Positions 1 through 6,850 of a stretch of DNA of 10,254 nt are shown here, piece by piece. Below the pieces are notes generated by a model, which saw only the letters and a list, made by a program, of their open reading frames with translations, did no database searches and had not been told where the DNA came from. Location of the stretch: assembly GCA_024280195.1 (NCBI GenBank), contig JAJRQP010000031.1, positions 1 through 10,254 of the forward strand, in the 5' to 3' direction. Position 1 is the first letter of the stretch; the number at the start of each line of letters is the position of its first letter. This DNA comes from Bacteroidota bacterium (GTDB taxonomy: Bacteria; Bacteroidota; Bacteroidia; Flavobacteriales_D; Crocinitomicaceae). A program made the position numbers and the translations under genes.

Positions 1-477
1 ACCTGTAAGAACTCCATTCTCATTGGCTGTTTCAATTCCCCCAATCACATAAGGAGTAGTTCCTGATGCAGCAATACCTATTAAAGTATCATTTTTATTA
101 ATGTTGTATTCCTGCAAGTCTTTCCAAGCTTGTTCGGTGTCATCTTCGGCAAACTCAACTGCTTTTCGCATAGCTTTATCACCTCCAGCCATCAGTCCGA
201 CAACAACTCCGTGATCAACGCCAAAAGTTGGAGGGCATTCACTGGCATCGACAATTCCAAGTCGACCGCTAGTGCCTGCACCAATGTAAAACAAACGACC
301 TCCGTTTTTCATTCTGAGAAAACAAGCATCAATAAAAGCTTCAATTTGAGGAATGATTTTCTCAACTGCCAGTGCAACCGTTTGGTCTTCTTTGTTAATG
401 TTTGTTAGCAATTCATTAGTCGTCATTTTGTCCAAATCATTGTGATTGGACGAGGATTCTGTAATTCTATTGGTCAT
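1..477 (-). CDS. murQ: N-acetylmuramic acid 6-phosphate etherase, 3' part beyond window
   Basis: MurQ cleaves the D-lactyl ether of MurNAc-6-phosphate to give GlcNAc-6-phosphate and lactate, a cytoplasmic step in recycling peptidoglycan sugars. The 159 visible codons are the N-terminal half of the SIS-fold enzyme (full proteins are about 300 residues). The family signature is intact: IGAGTSGRLG at residues 65-74, then DASECPPTFG at 77-86. E80 and E111 have the same 31-residue spacing as the catalytic Glu83 and Glu114 of E. coli MurQ and lie in matching contexts (SECPP, AED). GIAASGTTPY (134-143) is the next conserved block. The ATG at 477-475 is chosen because it forms an ATGA overlap with the stop of the upstream phosphoribosyltransferase, which suggests translational coupling. 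The reading frame is open to the left edge, so the gene continues outside the window. No sign of damage is seen. Confidence 0.96.
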   Translation of the reverse strand, partial: MTNRITESSSNHNDLDKMTTNELLTNINKEDQTVALAVEKIIPQIEAFIDACFLRMKNGGRLFYIGAGTSGRLGIVDASECPPTFGVDHGVVVGLMAGGDKAMRKAVEFAEDDTEQAWKDLQEYNINKNDTLIGIAASGTTPYVIGGIETANENGVLTG

Positions 478-968
478 GTCAAATAAGCTTTTTGTTCAGT
501 GTCATTTAGAATAACCTCTACGTGTTCTTTTAAGGTTGTGGAAAGACTCAGTCCAACAAAATTTGCCTTGATTGGAAATCGTCTGTGTTGTCTATCGACT
601 AGTGCTAAAGTTTTTATTGCTTTTGTTGGAAACTGTAACAATTCATTCAGTGCGTATTGCATTGTCTTGCCAGATTTTAGGACATCATCTACAAGAACAA
701 TGTAACCATTCTCTAATCTTGATTTATCTTTTGATAAAGTGATATCATTTGCCCATGGCTCTGATTTGTCTACCTTGATTTCAAAGTTGTGTACTGTTAA
801 ATCTGAATTTTCTCGGATTACTTTAGAAATTTTACTGGCTAAGACGACACCATTCCCAACAATCCCACCGATAAAAATTTCATTTTCTTCAAAGCAATTC
901 TCTAGCAATTGATGAGCTAAACGATTGATTTTTTGATCAATCTGTAAAGTTGATAGTATTTCCTGCAT
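474..968 (-). CDS. PyrR-like phosphoribosyltransferase
   Basis: A 164-residue type I phosphoribosyltransferase, expected to use PRPP and a nucleobase or act as a nucleotide sensor in the cytoplasm. The PRPP-binding loop is clear at residues 91-103 (VLVDDVLKSGKTM), with Ser where PyrR-type loops usually have Thr (DDVLxTGxT). The following stretch, LVDRQHRRFPIKANFVG (123-139), resembles the PyrR block LVDRGHRELPIxADYVG, so the nearest named relatives are PyrR proteins (UMP-binding pyr regulators with uracil phosphoribosyltransferase activity). Whether this one binds RNA, makes UMP, or uses another base cannot be told from sequence. It is a little shorter than typical PyrR (about 180 residues). 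The first in-frame ATG is used; no Shine-Dalgarno site is visible, as is normal for Bacteroidota. It is the first gene of an operon with murQ, joined by a 4-bp ATGA overlap. Confidence 0.85.
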   Translation of the reverse strand: MQEILSTLQIDQKINRLAHQLLENCFEENEIFIGGIVGNGVVLASKISKVIRENSDLTVHNFEIKVDKSEPWANDITLSKDKSRLENGYIVLVDDVLKSGKTMQYALNELLQFPTKAIKTLALVDRQHRRFPIKANFVGLSLSTTLKEHVEVILNDTEQKAYLT

Positions 969-987
969 AATTTTGAATTATTCTAAG

Positions 988-1022
988 CAAATATAATGCT
1001 TTAGATGGAATATCATTTTCAA
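988..1022 (-). promoter_or_regulatory. Candidate Bacteroidota promoter for the phosphoribosyltransferase-murQ operon
   Basis: On the minus strand TATATTTG (995-988) matches the Bacteroidota -7 consensus TAnnTTTG exactly. The nearest upstream TTG (1022-1020) is 24 bases away, just outside the usual 17-23. Transcription would begin near base 981, giving a very short leader before the ATG at 968. An imperfect inverted repeat (982-1005) straddles the -7 element. Confidence 0.45.
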
Positions 1023-1089
1023 ATATTTTGAATACAAAAGAATTAAGTTTCCTATATTGCATTTTTAATTTTTACACCAATTTAGGACA

Positions 1090-1995
1090 ATGCAATTAAT
1101 TTACCGAATTATATATTCTACAGAAATCAACAAAGTTCTTAGAAAAATCAATAAATTTTTATTACCTGTTTTACCAAAAAAAATAAAATTACCTCCTACA
1201 GGCGTGATGAATATTGAAAGTAAAGATGGTAAACAAATGAAACTAAGTTTAAACCAAACGTGTGGTTTAGGCGGTATTATATATTGGAATGGAGGGTATG
1301 AGGCATTTGAATACACACCGATTTTCATCAAGTTGGCGAGAAAGATTTCTACTTTTTACGATGTAGGTGCAAATATCGGTTATTATTCATTGTTGGCTTG
1401 TATGGAGAATGAGAAGATGGAGGTTGTTAGCTTTGAACCTGCATTAGGTCCTCTTCATTACTTAAAAGAAAATAAGGAAATCAATAATTACGCAAATATT
1501 AAAATAGAATCAATCGCACTTTCTGATCAAGAAGGAGAAATTGAATTCTACGAAATAAAGAATAAAAAATACACCTATTTAGAACATTGTTTAGCAGGAG
1601 AAAGTAATGCAGGTAGCTTAACTACTGGTCGAAATTTCCAAATTAATAAAGTCAAAACAACAACCTTTGACTCTTATGTGGCAAATAATAAGGTTGAGAA
1701 CATTGATTTGGTTAAGATTGATACAGAAGGAACAGAACATTTAATTTTAGGTAATGCCGATAAAGTTTTAGGAGGAATGAAGCCCATTGTTATCTGCGAA
1801 ACTTTGTTCAATCAAATTGAAGATAAATTAGAAGTGATTTTTACAAAATATGGATATGAATTCTATAATCACACTGAAGATGGCTTGTTAAAGGTTGACA
1901 CAATTATTCGAAAAGAATATGACGGTGTTAACAATTGCTTTTTCGTTCATCCTTCTAAACGTCACCTAATTGAAGAATTCATCATTTCTAAATAA
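1090..1995 (+). CDS. FkbM-family SAM-dependent methyltransferase (first of two)
   Basis: A complete 301-residue protein with the FkbM methyltransferase fold. The SAM-binding motif I is FYDVGANIGYYS (residues 89-100), the acidic ribose-binding strand end is VVSFEPA (112-118), and the FkbM hallmark DLVKIDTEGTE is at 206-216. FkbM enzymes transfer a methyl group from SAM, usually to a hydroxyl; in bacterial surface-polysaccharide clusters they commonly O-methylate sugars. The acceptor here is unknown. Residues 56-70, ending in GGIIYWNGG, resemble the region just before motif I of the partial FkbM protein at the right edge. The start is the ATG preceded closely by AGGA (1084-1087), one of the few purine-rich sites in the window. 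It is divergent from the murQ operon and separated from carB by 130 bp, so it is probably transcribed alone. A hand count of four sampled 60-base lines gave about 28% GC, against about 37% in a sampled stretch of carB. Confidence 0.9.
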   Translation: MQLIYRIIYSTEINKVLRKINKFLLPVLPKKIKLPPTGVMNIESKDGKQMKLSLNQTCGLGGIIYWNGGYEAFEYTPIFIKLARKISTFYDVGANIGYYSLLACMENEKMEVVSFEPALGPLHYLKENKEINNYANIKIESIALSDQEGEIEFYEIKNKKYTYLEHCLAGESNAGSLTTGRNFQINKVKTTTFDSYVANNKVENIDLVKIDTEGTEHLILGNADKVLGGMKPIVICETLFNQIEDKLEVIFTKYGYEFYNHTEDGLLKVDTIIRKEYDGVNNCFFVHPSKRHLIEEFIISK

Positions 1996-2037
1996 TCAAT
2001 TGTTAACAACCTCTCAAAAACTTAACCGATAAAGTAA

Positions 2038-2067
2038 TTGTCGATTCAGTTTTATTGCATAATTTTG
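2038..2067 (+). promoter_or_regulatory. Bacteroidota-type promoter for carB
   Basis: TTG (2038-2040), a 19-base spacer, then TAATTTTG (2060-2067) fit the TTG-N(17-23)-TAnnTTTG promoter pattern of Bacteroidota. Transcription would start around 2072-2075, leaving a leader of about 50 bases before the carB ATG. This is the best-formed promoter seen in the window and may also drive the DUF4834-like gene and possibly genes beyond it. Confidence 0.65.
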
Positions 2068-2079
2068 TGTTCGATTTAG

Positions 2080-2094
2080 CGCTTTTAAAAAGCG
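2080..2094. promoter_or_regulatory. Palindrome in the carB leader
   Basis: CGCTTTT (2080-2086) and AAAAGCG (2088-2094) are perfect inverted copies around a single A, lying just downstream of the predicted carB transcription start. As RNA only the outer five pairs could form (loop TTAAA), a weak hairpin; as DNA it could be an operator. It has no T-tract suited to a terminator. Function is not known. Confidence 0.3.
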
Positions 2095-2125
2095 AGAGTT
2101 GAAACCATTTAATTGAGAGCATAGA

Positions 2126-4942
2126 ATGCCAAAAAACAAGTCAATTAAGTCCGTACTGATTATAGGTTCAGGACCAATTGTGATCGGTCAAGCATGTGAA
2201 TTTGACTATTCTGGATCACAAGCTTCGAGATCTTTGAGAGAAGAAGGAATCGAAGTCACTCTAATTAATTCCAATCCCGCAACAATTATGACCGATAAGG
2301 TGGTGGCAGATAATGTCTACCTTAAGCCTTTGGAGCCAGCAAGTATTGTTGAGATTCTTGAAAAACATAACATTGATGCTGTTTTACCAACAATGGGTGG
2401 GCAAACAGGATTGAATTTGTGCATCAAATGTGATGAATTGGGCATTTGGGAAGAGAATGATGTGGAAATCATAGGTGTTGATATTGATGCCATTGAAATT
2501 ACAGAGAATAGAGAAGCATTCCGTGATTTGATGTTGTCGATTGATATACCAATGGCACCGCAAGAAGCTGCAAAGTCTTTTCTACAAGGTAAAGAAATAG
2601 CACAAGAATTTGGTTTTCCTCTTTGTGTGAGAGCATCTTATACTTTGGGAGGAGCAGGAGCGTCTATCGTTCATGATCCAGCAGAATTTGATACTTTACT
2701 AGAAAGAGGATTGCAACTGTCTCCTATTCATGAGGTGATGATTGACAAAGCGCTACTGGGATGGAAAGAATACGAGTTAGAATTGCTTCGAGATAATAAC
2801 GATAACGTAGTTATTATTTGCTCGATTGAGAATTTTGACCCAATGGGGGTGCATACGGGTGATTCTATCACAGTTGCTCCAGCAATGACTTTATCCGATA
2901 CTACGTTTCAAAAGATGCGTGATATGTCCATCAAAATGATGCGTTCTATAGGGAATTTTGCAGGAGGTTGTAATGTACAATTTGCTGTTTCTCCAGATGA
3001 AAAAGAGGATATTATTGCAATTGAAATAAATCCTCGTGTTTCAAGGTCTTCTGCCTTAGCGTCAAAAGCAACAGGTTATCCGATTGCTAAGATTGCTGCA
3101 AAATTGGCAATTGGTTATCATTTAGATGAATTAAGTAATCAGATTACAAAGAATACATCCGCTTTATTTGAGCCAACATTAGATTACGTTATTGTAAAAA
3201 TTCCTCGTTGGAATTTTAATAAATTCCCTGGAACGAACACCGAGTTAGGACTTCAAATGAAGTCTGTTGGTGAAGTAATGGCAATAGGACGTAATTTTCA
3301 AGAAGCACTTCAAAAAGCTTGTCAATCTCTAGAAATTGGCAGAAATGGATTGGGTGCAGATGGTAGAGAATTAACAGATCAAAATAAAATTCTTCATAGT
3401 TTAGAACATCCGAGTTATGATAGGCTGTTTCATATTTATGATGCAATTAAATTAGGGATACCTTTTAAAACGATACACGAGAAAACAAAGATTGATCCTT
3501 GGTTCTTACGTCAAATTGAGGATTTAATTGGTCTTGAAAAGAAAATTGAAAAGTATCATTTAGAGAGTATTCCAAAAGAATTGTTGTTTGAAGCAAAGCA
3601 GAAAGGTTATGCCGATAGACAAGTTGCTCATTTGCTAAGGTGTTTGGAATCAGAAGTGTATTCTAAACGCGAAGAGTTCAATATCCAACGTGTTTACAAA
3701 ATTGTCGATACATGTGCAGCAGAATTTCCTGCTGAGACTCCTTACTATTATTCTACATTTGAATACGAGAATGAAAGTGTTGTTTCTGACAAGAAAAAAG
3801 TGATTGTACTTGGTTCAGGACCTAACAGAATTGGTCAAGGGATCGAATTTGATTACAGTTGTGTTCACGGTGTCCTTGCAGCTAAAGAATGTGGTTACGA
3901 AACCATCATGATTAATTGTAATCCAGAAACGGTTTCTACAGATTTTGATACGGCAGACAAGTTGTATTTTGAACCAGTATTTTGGGAACATATCTATGAT
4001 ATTATCCAGCACGAAAAACCAGACGGAGTAATTGTTCAACTCGGAGGACAAACCGCTTTAAAGTTAGCAGAGAAATTGGAGCGATACGGTATTAAGATTT
4101 TCGGTACAAGTTACGATGCACTAGATTTAGCAGAAGATAGAGGACGTTTCTCTGAAGTATTAGAGAAGAATAACATTCCTTTTCCTAAATATGGTATTGT
4201 AGAAAGTGCAGAACAAGCATTGGAATTATCTGATGAATTAGGTTTTCCTTTATTGGTTCGTCCGTCTTATGTTTTAGGTGGACAGAAAATGAAAATTGTC
4301 ATTAATAAAGAAGATTTAGAGCATCATGTTGTGGATATTTTGAATGAAATGCCTGGCAATCAGATTCTTTTAGATCATTTCTTAGGAGGCGCAATAGAAG
4401 CGGAAGCTGATGCAATTTGCGATGGAAAAGATGTGTATATCATTGGTGTGATGCAACACATTGAACCTGCTGGAATTCACTCGGGTGATTCTTATGCCGT
4501 CTTACCGCCTTATAATTTAGGTGACTTCGTAATGGAGCAAATTGATGATATAACACGTAAGATTGCTGTTGAATTGAAAACGGTTGGCTTAATGAATATT
4601 CAGTTCGCAATCAAAGACGATAAAGTTTATGTCATCGAAGCAAATCCTAGAGCGTCTCGAACAGTTCCATTCATTGCAAAAGCATACGACGAACCTTATG
4701 TCAATTTTGCAACCAAAGTAATGTTGGGAGAGAAGAAAGTGAAAGATTTTAATTTCCAACCTAAGAAAAACGGTTACGCGATTAAAATTCCTGTATTCTC
4801 TTACGAAAAATTCCCTGATGTAAAGAAAGAGCTAGGTCCAGAAATGAAATCTACTGGAGAAGCAATTCAATTCATCGATACATTGAGAGATCCATTCTTC
4901 TTGAAAATTTACTCAGAACGAAACATGCACTTGTCTAAATAA
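2126..4942 (+). CDS. carB: Carbamoyl-phosphate synthase large subunit, short form without the MGS regulatory domain
   Basis: CarB makes carbamoyl phosphate from bicarbonate, ammonia supplied by the glutaminase subunit CarA, and two ATP, feeding pyrimidine and arginine synthesis. Both ATP-grasp halves are present. In the carboxyphosphate half R129, R169, E215 and Q285 fall at the same numbers as in E. coli, and the metal and substrate site IEINPRVSRSSA follows at 299-310. The oligomerisation domain spans roughly 400-550. The carbamoyl-phosphate half starts near 557 (VIVLGSGPNRIGQG) with R672, R712, Q826, E838 and N840. The protein stops at 938 residues, shortly after GPEMKSTGE, where E. coli CarB (1073) continues into the allosteric MGS-like domain. 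From memory, flavobacterial CarB proteins end similarly (about 950 residues, ...LSK), so this is probably the normal form for the lineage and not a truncation. No carA lies in the window. The stop overlaps the next ATG (TAATG). Confidence 0.97.
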   Translation: MPKNKSIKSVLIIGSGPIVIGQACEFDYSGSQASRSLREEGIEVTLINSNPATIMTDKVVADNVYLKPLEPASIVEILEKHNIDAVLPTMGGQTGLNLCIKCDELGIWEENDVEIIGVDIDAIEITENREAFRDLMLSIDIPMAPQEAAKSFLQGKEIAQEFGFPLCVRASYTLGGAGASIVHDPAEFDTLLERGLQLSPIHEVMIDKALLGWKEYELELLRDNNDNVVIICSIENFDPMGVHTGDSITVAPAMTLSDTTFQKMRDMSIKMMRSIGNFAGGCNVQFAVSPDEKEDIIAIEINPRVSRSSALASKATGYPIAKIAAKLAIGYHLDELSNQITKNTSALFEPTLDYVIVKIPRWNFNKFPGTNTELGLQMKSVGEVMAIGRNFQEALQKACQSLEIGRNGLGADGRELTDQNKILHSLEHPSYDRLFHIYDAIKLGIPFKTIHEKTKIDPWFLRQIEDLIGLEKKIEKYHLESIPKELLFEAKQKGYADRQVAHLLRCLESEVYSKREEFNIQRVYKIVDTCAAEFPAETPYYYSTFEYENESVVSDKKKVIVLGSGPNRIGQGIEFDYSCVHGVLAAKECGYETIMINCNPETVSTDFDTADKLYFEPVFWEHIYDIIQHEKPDGVIVQLGGQTALKLAEKLERYGIKIFGTSYDALDLAEDRGRFSEVLEKNNIPFPKYGIVESAEQALELSDELGFPLLVRPSYVLGGQKMKIVINKEDLEHHVVDILNEMPGNQILLDHFLGGAIEAEADAICDGKDVYIIGVMQHIEPAGIHSGDSYAVLPPYNLGDFVMEQIDDITRKIAVELKTVGLMNIQFAIKDDKVYVIEANPRASRTVPFIAKAYDEPYVNFATKVMLGEKKVKDFNFQPKKNGYAIKIPVFSYEKFPDVKKELGPEMKSTGEAIQFIDTLRDPFFLKIYSERNMHLSK

Positions 4943-5199
4943 TGATTTCTCAAGCGAGCATACCTGGTTTGTTTAGAATGCTATTAATTATACTAGTAGT
5001 GATTTTTGTCTTGCGCTTTTTGGGGCGATTTATGGTTGCAAAAAGAAACATGGAGGAAGAACGAGAAATGAATGCCTCAAAAAGAGCTTTTGAGGAAGAG
5101 AAGAGGAAGCAATCACAAAATATTGGCAAAACCAAAATTGTAGGTAAGAAAAAAGGTTCTTCAAATATTGAAGATGTCGATTTTGAAGAGATTGATTGA
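4942..5199 (+). CDS. Small single-pass membrane protein, DUF4834-like
   Basis: An 85-residue protein with one hydrophobic segment at about residues 10-31, a charged, probably helical stretch rich in Glu, Lys and Arg (34-58), a Lys/Gly-rich linker, and an acidic end VDFEEID. This layout (short N-terminal TM anchor, basic juxtamembrane residues, conserved acidic C-terminal tail) is what I recall of DUF4834, a Bacteroidota family of unknown function. No catalytic motif is visible. Net charge suggests the long tail is cytoplasmic. Its ATG shares one base with the carB stop (TAATG), so it is probably translated by reinitiation after carB and co-expressed with it. The family name is from memory and less certain than the fact that it is a real coding gene. 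Confidence 0.75.
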   Translation: MISQASIPGLFRMLLIILVVIFVLRFLGRFMVAKRNMEEEREMNASKRAFEEEKRKQSQNIGKTKIVGKKKGSSNIEDVDFEEID

Positions 5200-5238
5200 T
5201 TTTACCAACCTTTATAATTAATTATCGTTACTTGTTAT

Positions 5239-6789
5239 ATGATTAGAATTATACTCATTACTTTTTTACTGATTTGTAGCGTAACATTTTCACAAGAACT
5301 TTCAACGTATGAAATGTTCTCCAATCATTTTGATTCTGAATTATATACGAAGCAGTTTCAAAGAGAATTTGATAAAAATGGAATTCTAATCCAGAAGAAA
5401 GAATATCATGCGTTAACGATTTCTATTTTTGGAATCATGTGTGCAGATAATTTTGTTAAAACGGGTGATTCCTCTTACTACAAACATGTAGTAAATCAAT
5501 ATAAGTATTTTTCGGACCCTTCTAAAATCATCTTGTTTAATGAAGGGACTGAGGCAGGCTTGCCTTATCATAAATCGTATAATGGGTTGAAAGCGCCTTG
5601 GTTTTCAGGGATGACGCAAGGTATGGCTGCTTCTTTCTTGTTAAGGTACTATACTTTAACCAAGGATGAAACAGCATTGGATTTAACATTGAAAATAGTT
5701 AAGTTTTTGCTCAAACCAGAAAAAGAAGGAGGAGCAATTGGAAAGACACCCGAAGGTTTTCTTTGGATTGAAGAATATCCTAATTGTAAAAGCTCTAAGT
5801 CAGTCTTAAATGGGTTTATAAATGGATTACTGGGGTTAAAAGAGTACTTGGTATTTTTTCCAAATGATAAATATGCAAAAGAAGTTCATGATGAGTGCTA
5901 TTCTTCACTATTCAAAACACTTTCTAAATATGATAAGCCTGCTTGGTCTTCTTATAACCGTAATGGTAGAACATTAGCAAAACATTATATTCGATACCAA
6001 TTACAAGAGTTTGACCATTTGTATAGTATATATAAAGATGATAGATTTAGGGATCAAATGAGAATTTGGGCAATGTTTGCACATACAAAAAATGACACGT
6101 ATGTCAAGTACTATAAGAAACCAAATTATGTTTTTGCAGAAAACTTAGTTGTTAATAAGGATGGAGAATGTGTTTATGATGGTCGCAAAGAATTTCATGA
6201 GAGTTTGCTAGAGAATAAAATGATTTATTCGACATCTAAAAGGAAACAAAAAGAAATTGAACTGATATTGGGGGGGGGGAGCAACTATTTTGAAGTTTAT
6301 TTGAATGGATTTGATTTAAACCTAAAAAGTATTGTTGTTAACGATGATGAAGAAGCTAATGTCTCGGTTGAAATAACCAATGATACATTGAAAATAATTA
6401 GTTTGACTTCAATTAATAAGCTTGATATTAAGTTTAAAAAGAGGAAAAAAATCAAAAAAGAAAATATCCAATATAGTTACTATGATTATTCTCAATGCAA
6501 AGCTCCTATGTTTGCTTTTGTTAATATAAATGCAAAACAAAAATTAAAAAAAGGCGCAACTTATACCATAAATAGTCAAAACGAAAATACAATTAATGGT
6601 AGAGTATATTATCGTACAGCAAGTACTAGTAAAGGATTGATGAAGGCAATTTATTCAATTGAAAACTCCTTTCTGTTGAGCGATGATTCTATGACTGCAG
6701 AAAAAGATGCCTTCTATGAATTTTTTATCAGCTATGATATTACAGTTCCACAGTCTAAAATTGTGAATTTTAAGTTGAAAGAACAATAG
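5239..6789 (+). CDS. Exported D-glucuronyl C5-epimerase-family protein with internal poly-G tract
   Basis: A 516-residue protein with a short signal peptide (MIRIILITFLLICSVTFSQ, cleavage near 18-19), so it acts outside the cytoplasm. Residues about 55-285 match the helical C-terminal domain of D-glucuronyl C5-epimerases: PWFSGMTQG (120-128), WIEEYP (176-181), VLNGFINGLLGL (189-200), SSYNRNG (237-243) and HYIRYQLQEFDHLY (249-262). Tyr180, Tyr239, Tyr250 and Tyr253 are candidates for the conserved catalytic tyrosines. Family members convert glucuronate to iduronate in polymers such as heparan precursors; the substrate here is unknown. Residues about 330-516 seem strand-rich and I do not recognise them. 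Codons for L344 to G347 form a run of ten G (6270-6279). GC is low, about 25% by hand count over 6421-6660. It lies 39 bp after the DUF4834-like gene and 61 bp before the YfhO gene. The family call is strong; enzymatic activity is unproven. Confidence 0.85.
   Translation: MIRIILITFLLICSVTFSQELSTYEMFSNHFDSELYTKQFQREFDKNGILIQKKEYHALTISIFGIMCADNFVKTGDSSYYKHVVNQYKYFSDPSKIILFNEGTEAGLPYHKSYNGLKAPWFSGMTQGMAASFLLRYYTLTKDETALDLTLKIVKFLLKPEKEGGAIGKTPEGFLWIEEYPNCKSSKSVLNGFINGLLGLKEYLVFFPNDKYAKEVHDECYSSLFKTLSKYDKPAWSSYNRNGRTLAKHYIRYQLQEFDHLYSIYKDDRFRDQMRIWAMFAHTKNDTYVKYYKKPNYVFAENLVVNKDGECVYDGRKEFHESLLENKMIYSTSKRKQKEIELILGGGSNYFEVYLNGFDLNLKSIVVNDDEEANVSVEITNDTLKIISLTSINKLDIKFKKRKKIKKENIQYSYYDYSQCKAPMFAFVNINAKQKLKKGATYTINSQNENTINGRVYYRTASTSKGLMKAIYSIENSFLLSDDSMTAEKDAFYEFFISYDITVPQSKIVNFKLKEQ
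6270..6279 (+). repeat. Homopolymeric G10 tract, candidate phase-variation site
   Basis: Ten consecutive G, the longest G run in the window, lie in frame inside the epimerase gene and encode the end of Leu344 and Gly345-347. With 11 G the frame meets TGA at 6291-6293 (about 351 residues); with 9 G it meets TGA at 6302-6304 (about 354 residues). Only lengths of 10 plus or minus multiples of 3 give the full 516-residue protein. Confidence 0.85.
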
Positions 6790-6850
6790 TTCTATTTTCA
6801 ATCAATTGCTTATATTTATAGCTTTTATAAAACGAAGTTATCGATACCTT

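Noticed and set aside
130..408. 92-codon plus-strand open frame at the left edge
   Set aside because: It lies antisense within murQ, whose frame encodes a fully conserved family signature; its own translation shows no recognisable domain.
474..968. Plus-strand open frame 499-705 opposite the phosphoribosyltransferase
   Set aside because: The minus frame carries the PRPP loop and PyrR-like blocks; the plus frame is a shadow.
1176..1183. Run of eight A near the start of the first FkbM gene as another slippage site
   Set aside because: A runs of this length are expected in AT-rich coding sequence with Lys codons; nothing sets it apart as the G10 tract is set apart.
2000..2009. TTGTTAACAA palindrome just after the first FkbM gene as a terminator or operator
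   Set aside because: It is only ten bases, AT-rich, has no loop or following T-tract, and such palindromes are common at this base composition.
2126..4942. CarB read as a truncated pseudogene because it is about 135 residues shorter than in E. coli
   Set aside because: All visible active-site residues in both halves are intact, and the C-terminal end resembles the normal end of flavobacterial CarB.
5159..5173. CTTCAA/TTGAAG inverted repeat near the end of the DUF4834-like gene
   Set aside because: It lies inside coding sequence, is short, and lacks a T-tract; probably incidental to the codons used.
6806..6850. TTG start extending the YfhO protein by 15 residues
   Set aside because: The added residues are not typical of the family N-terminus, and an ATG at 6851 starts just before the expected first membrane segment.
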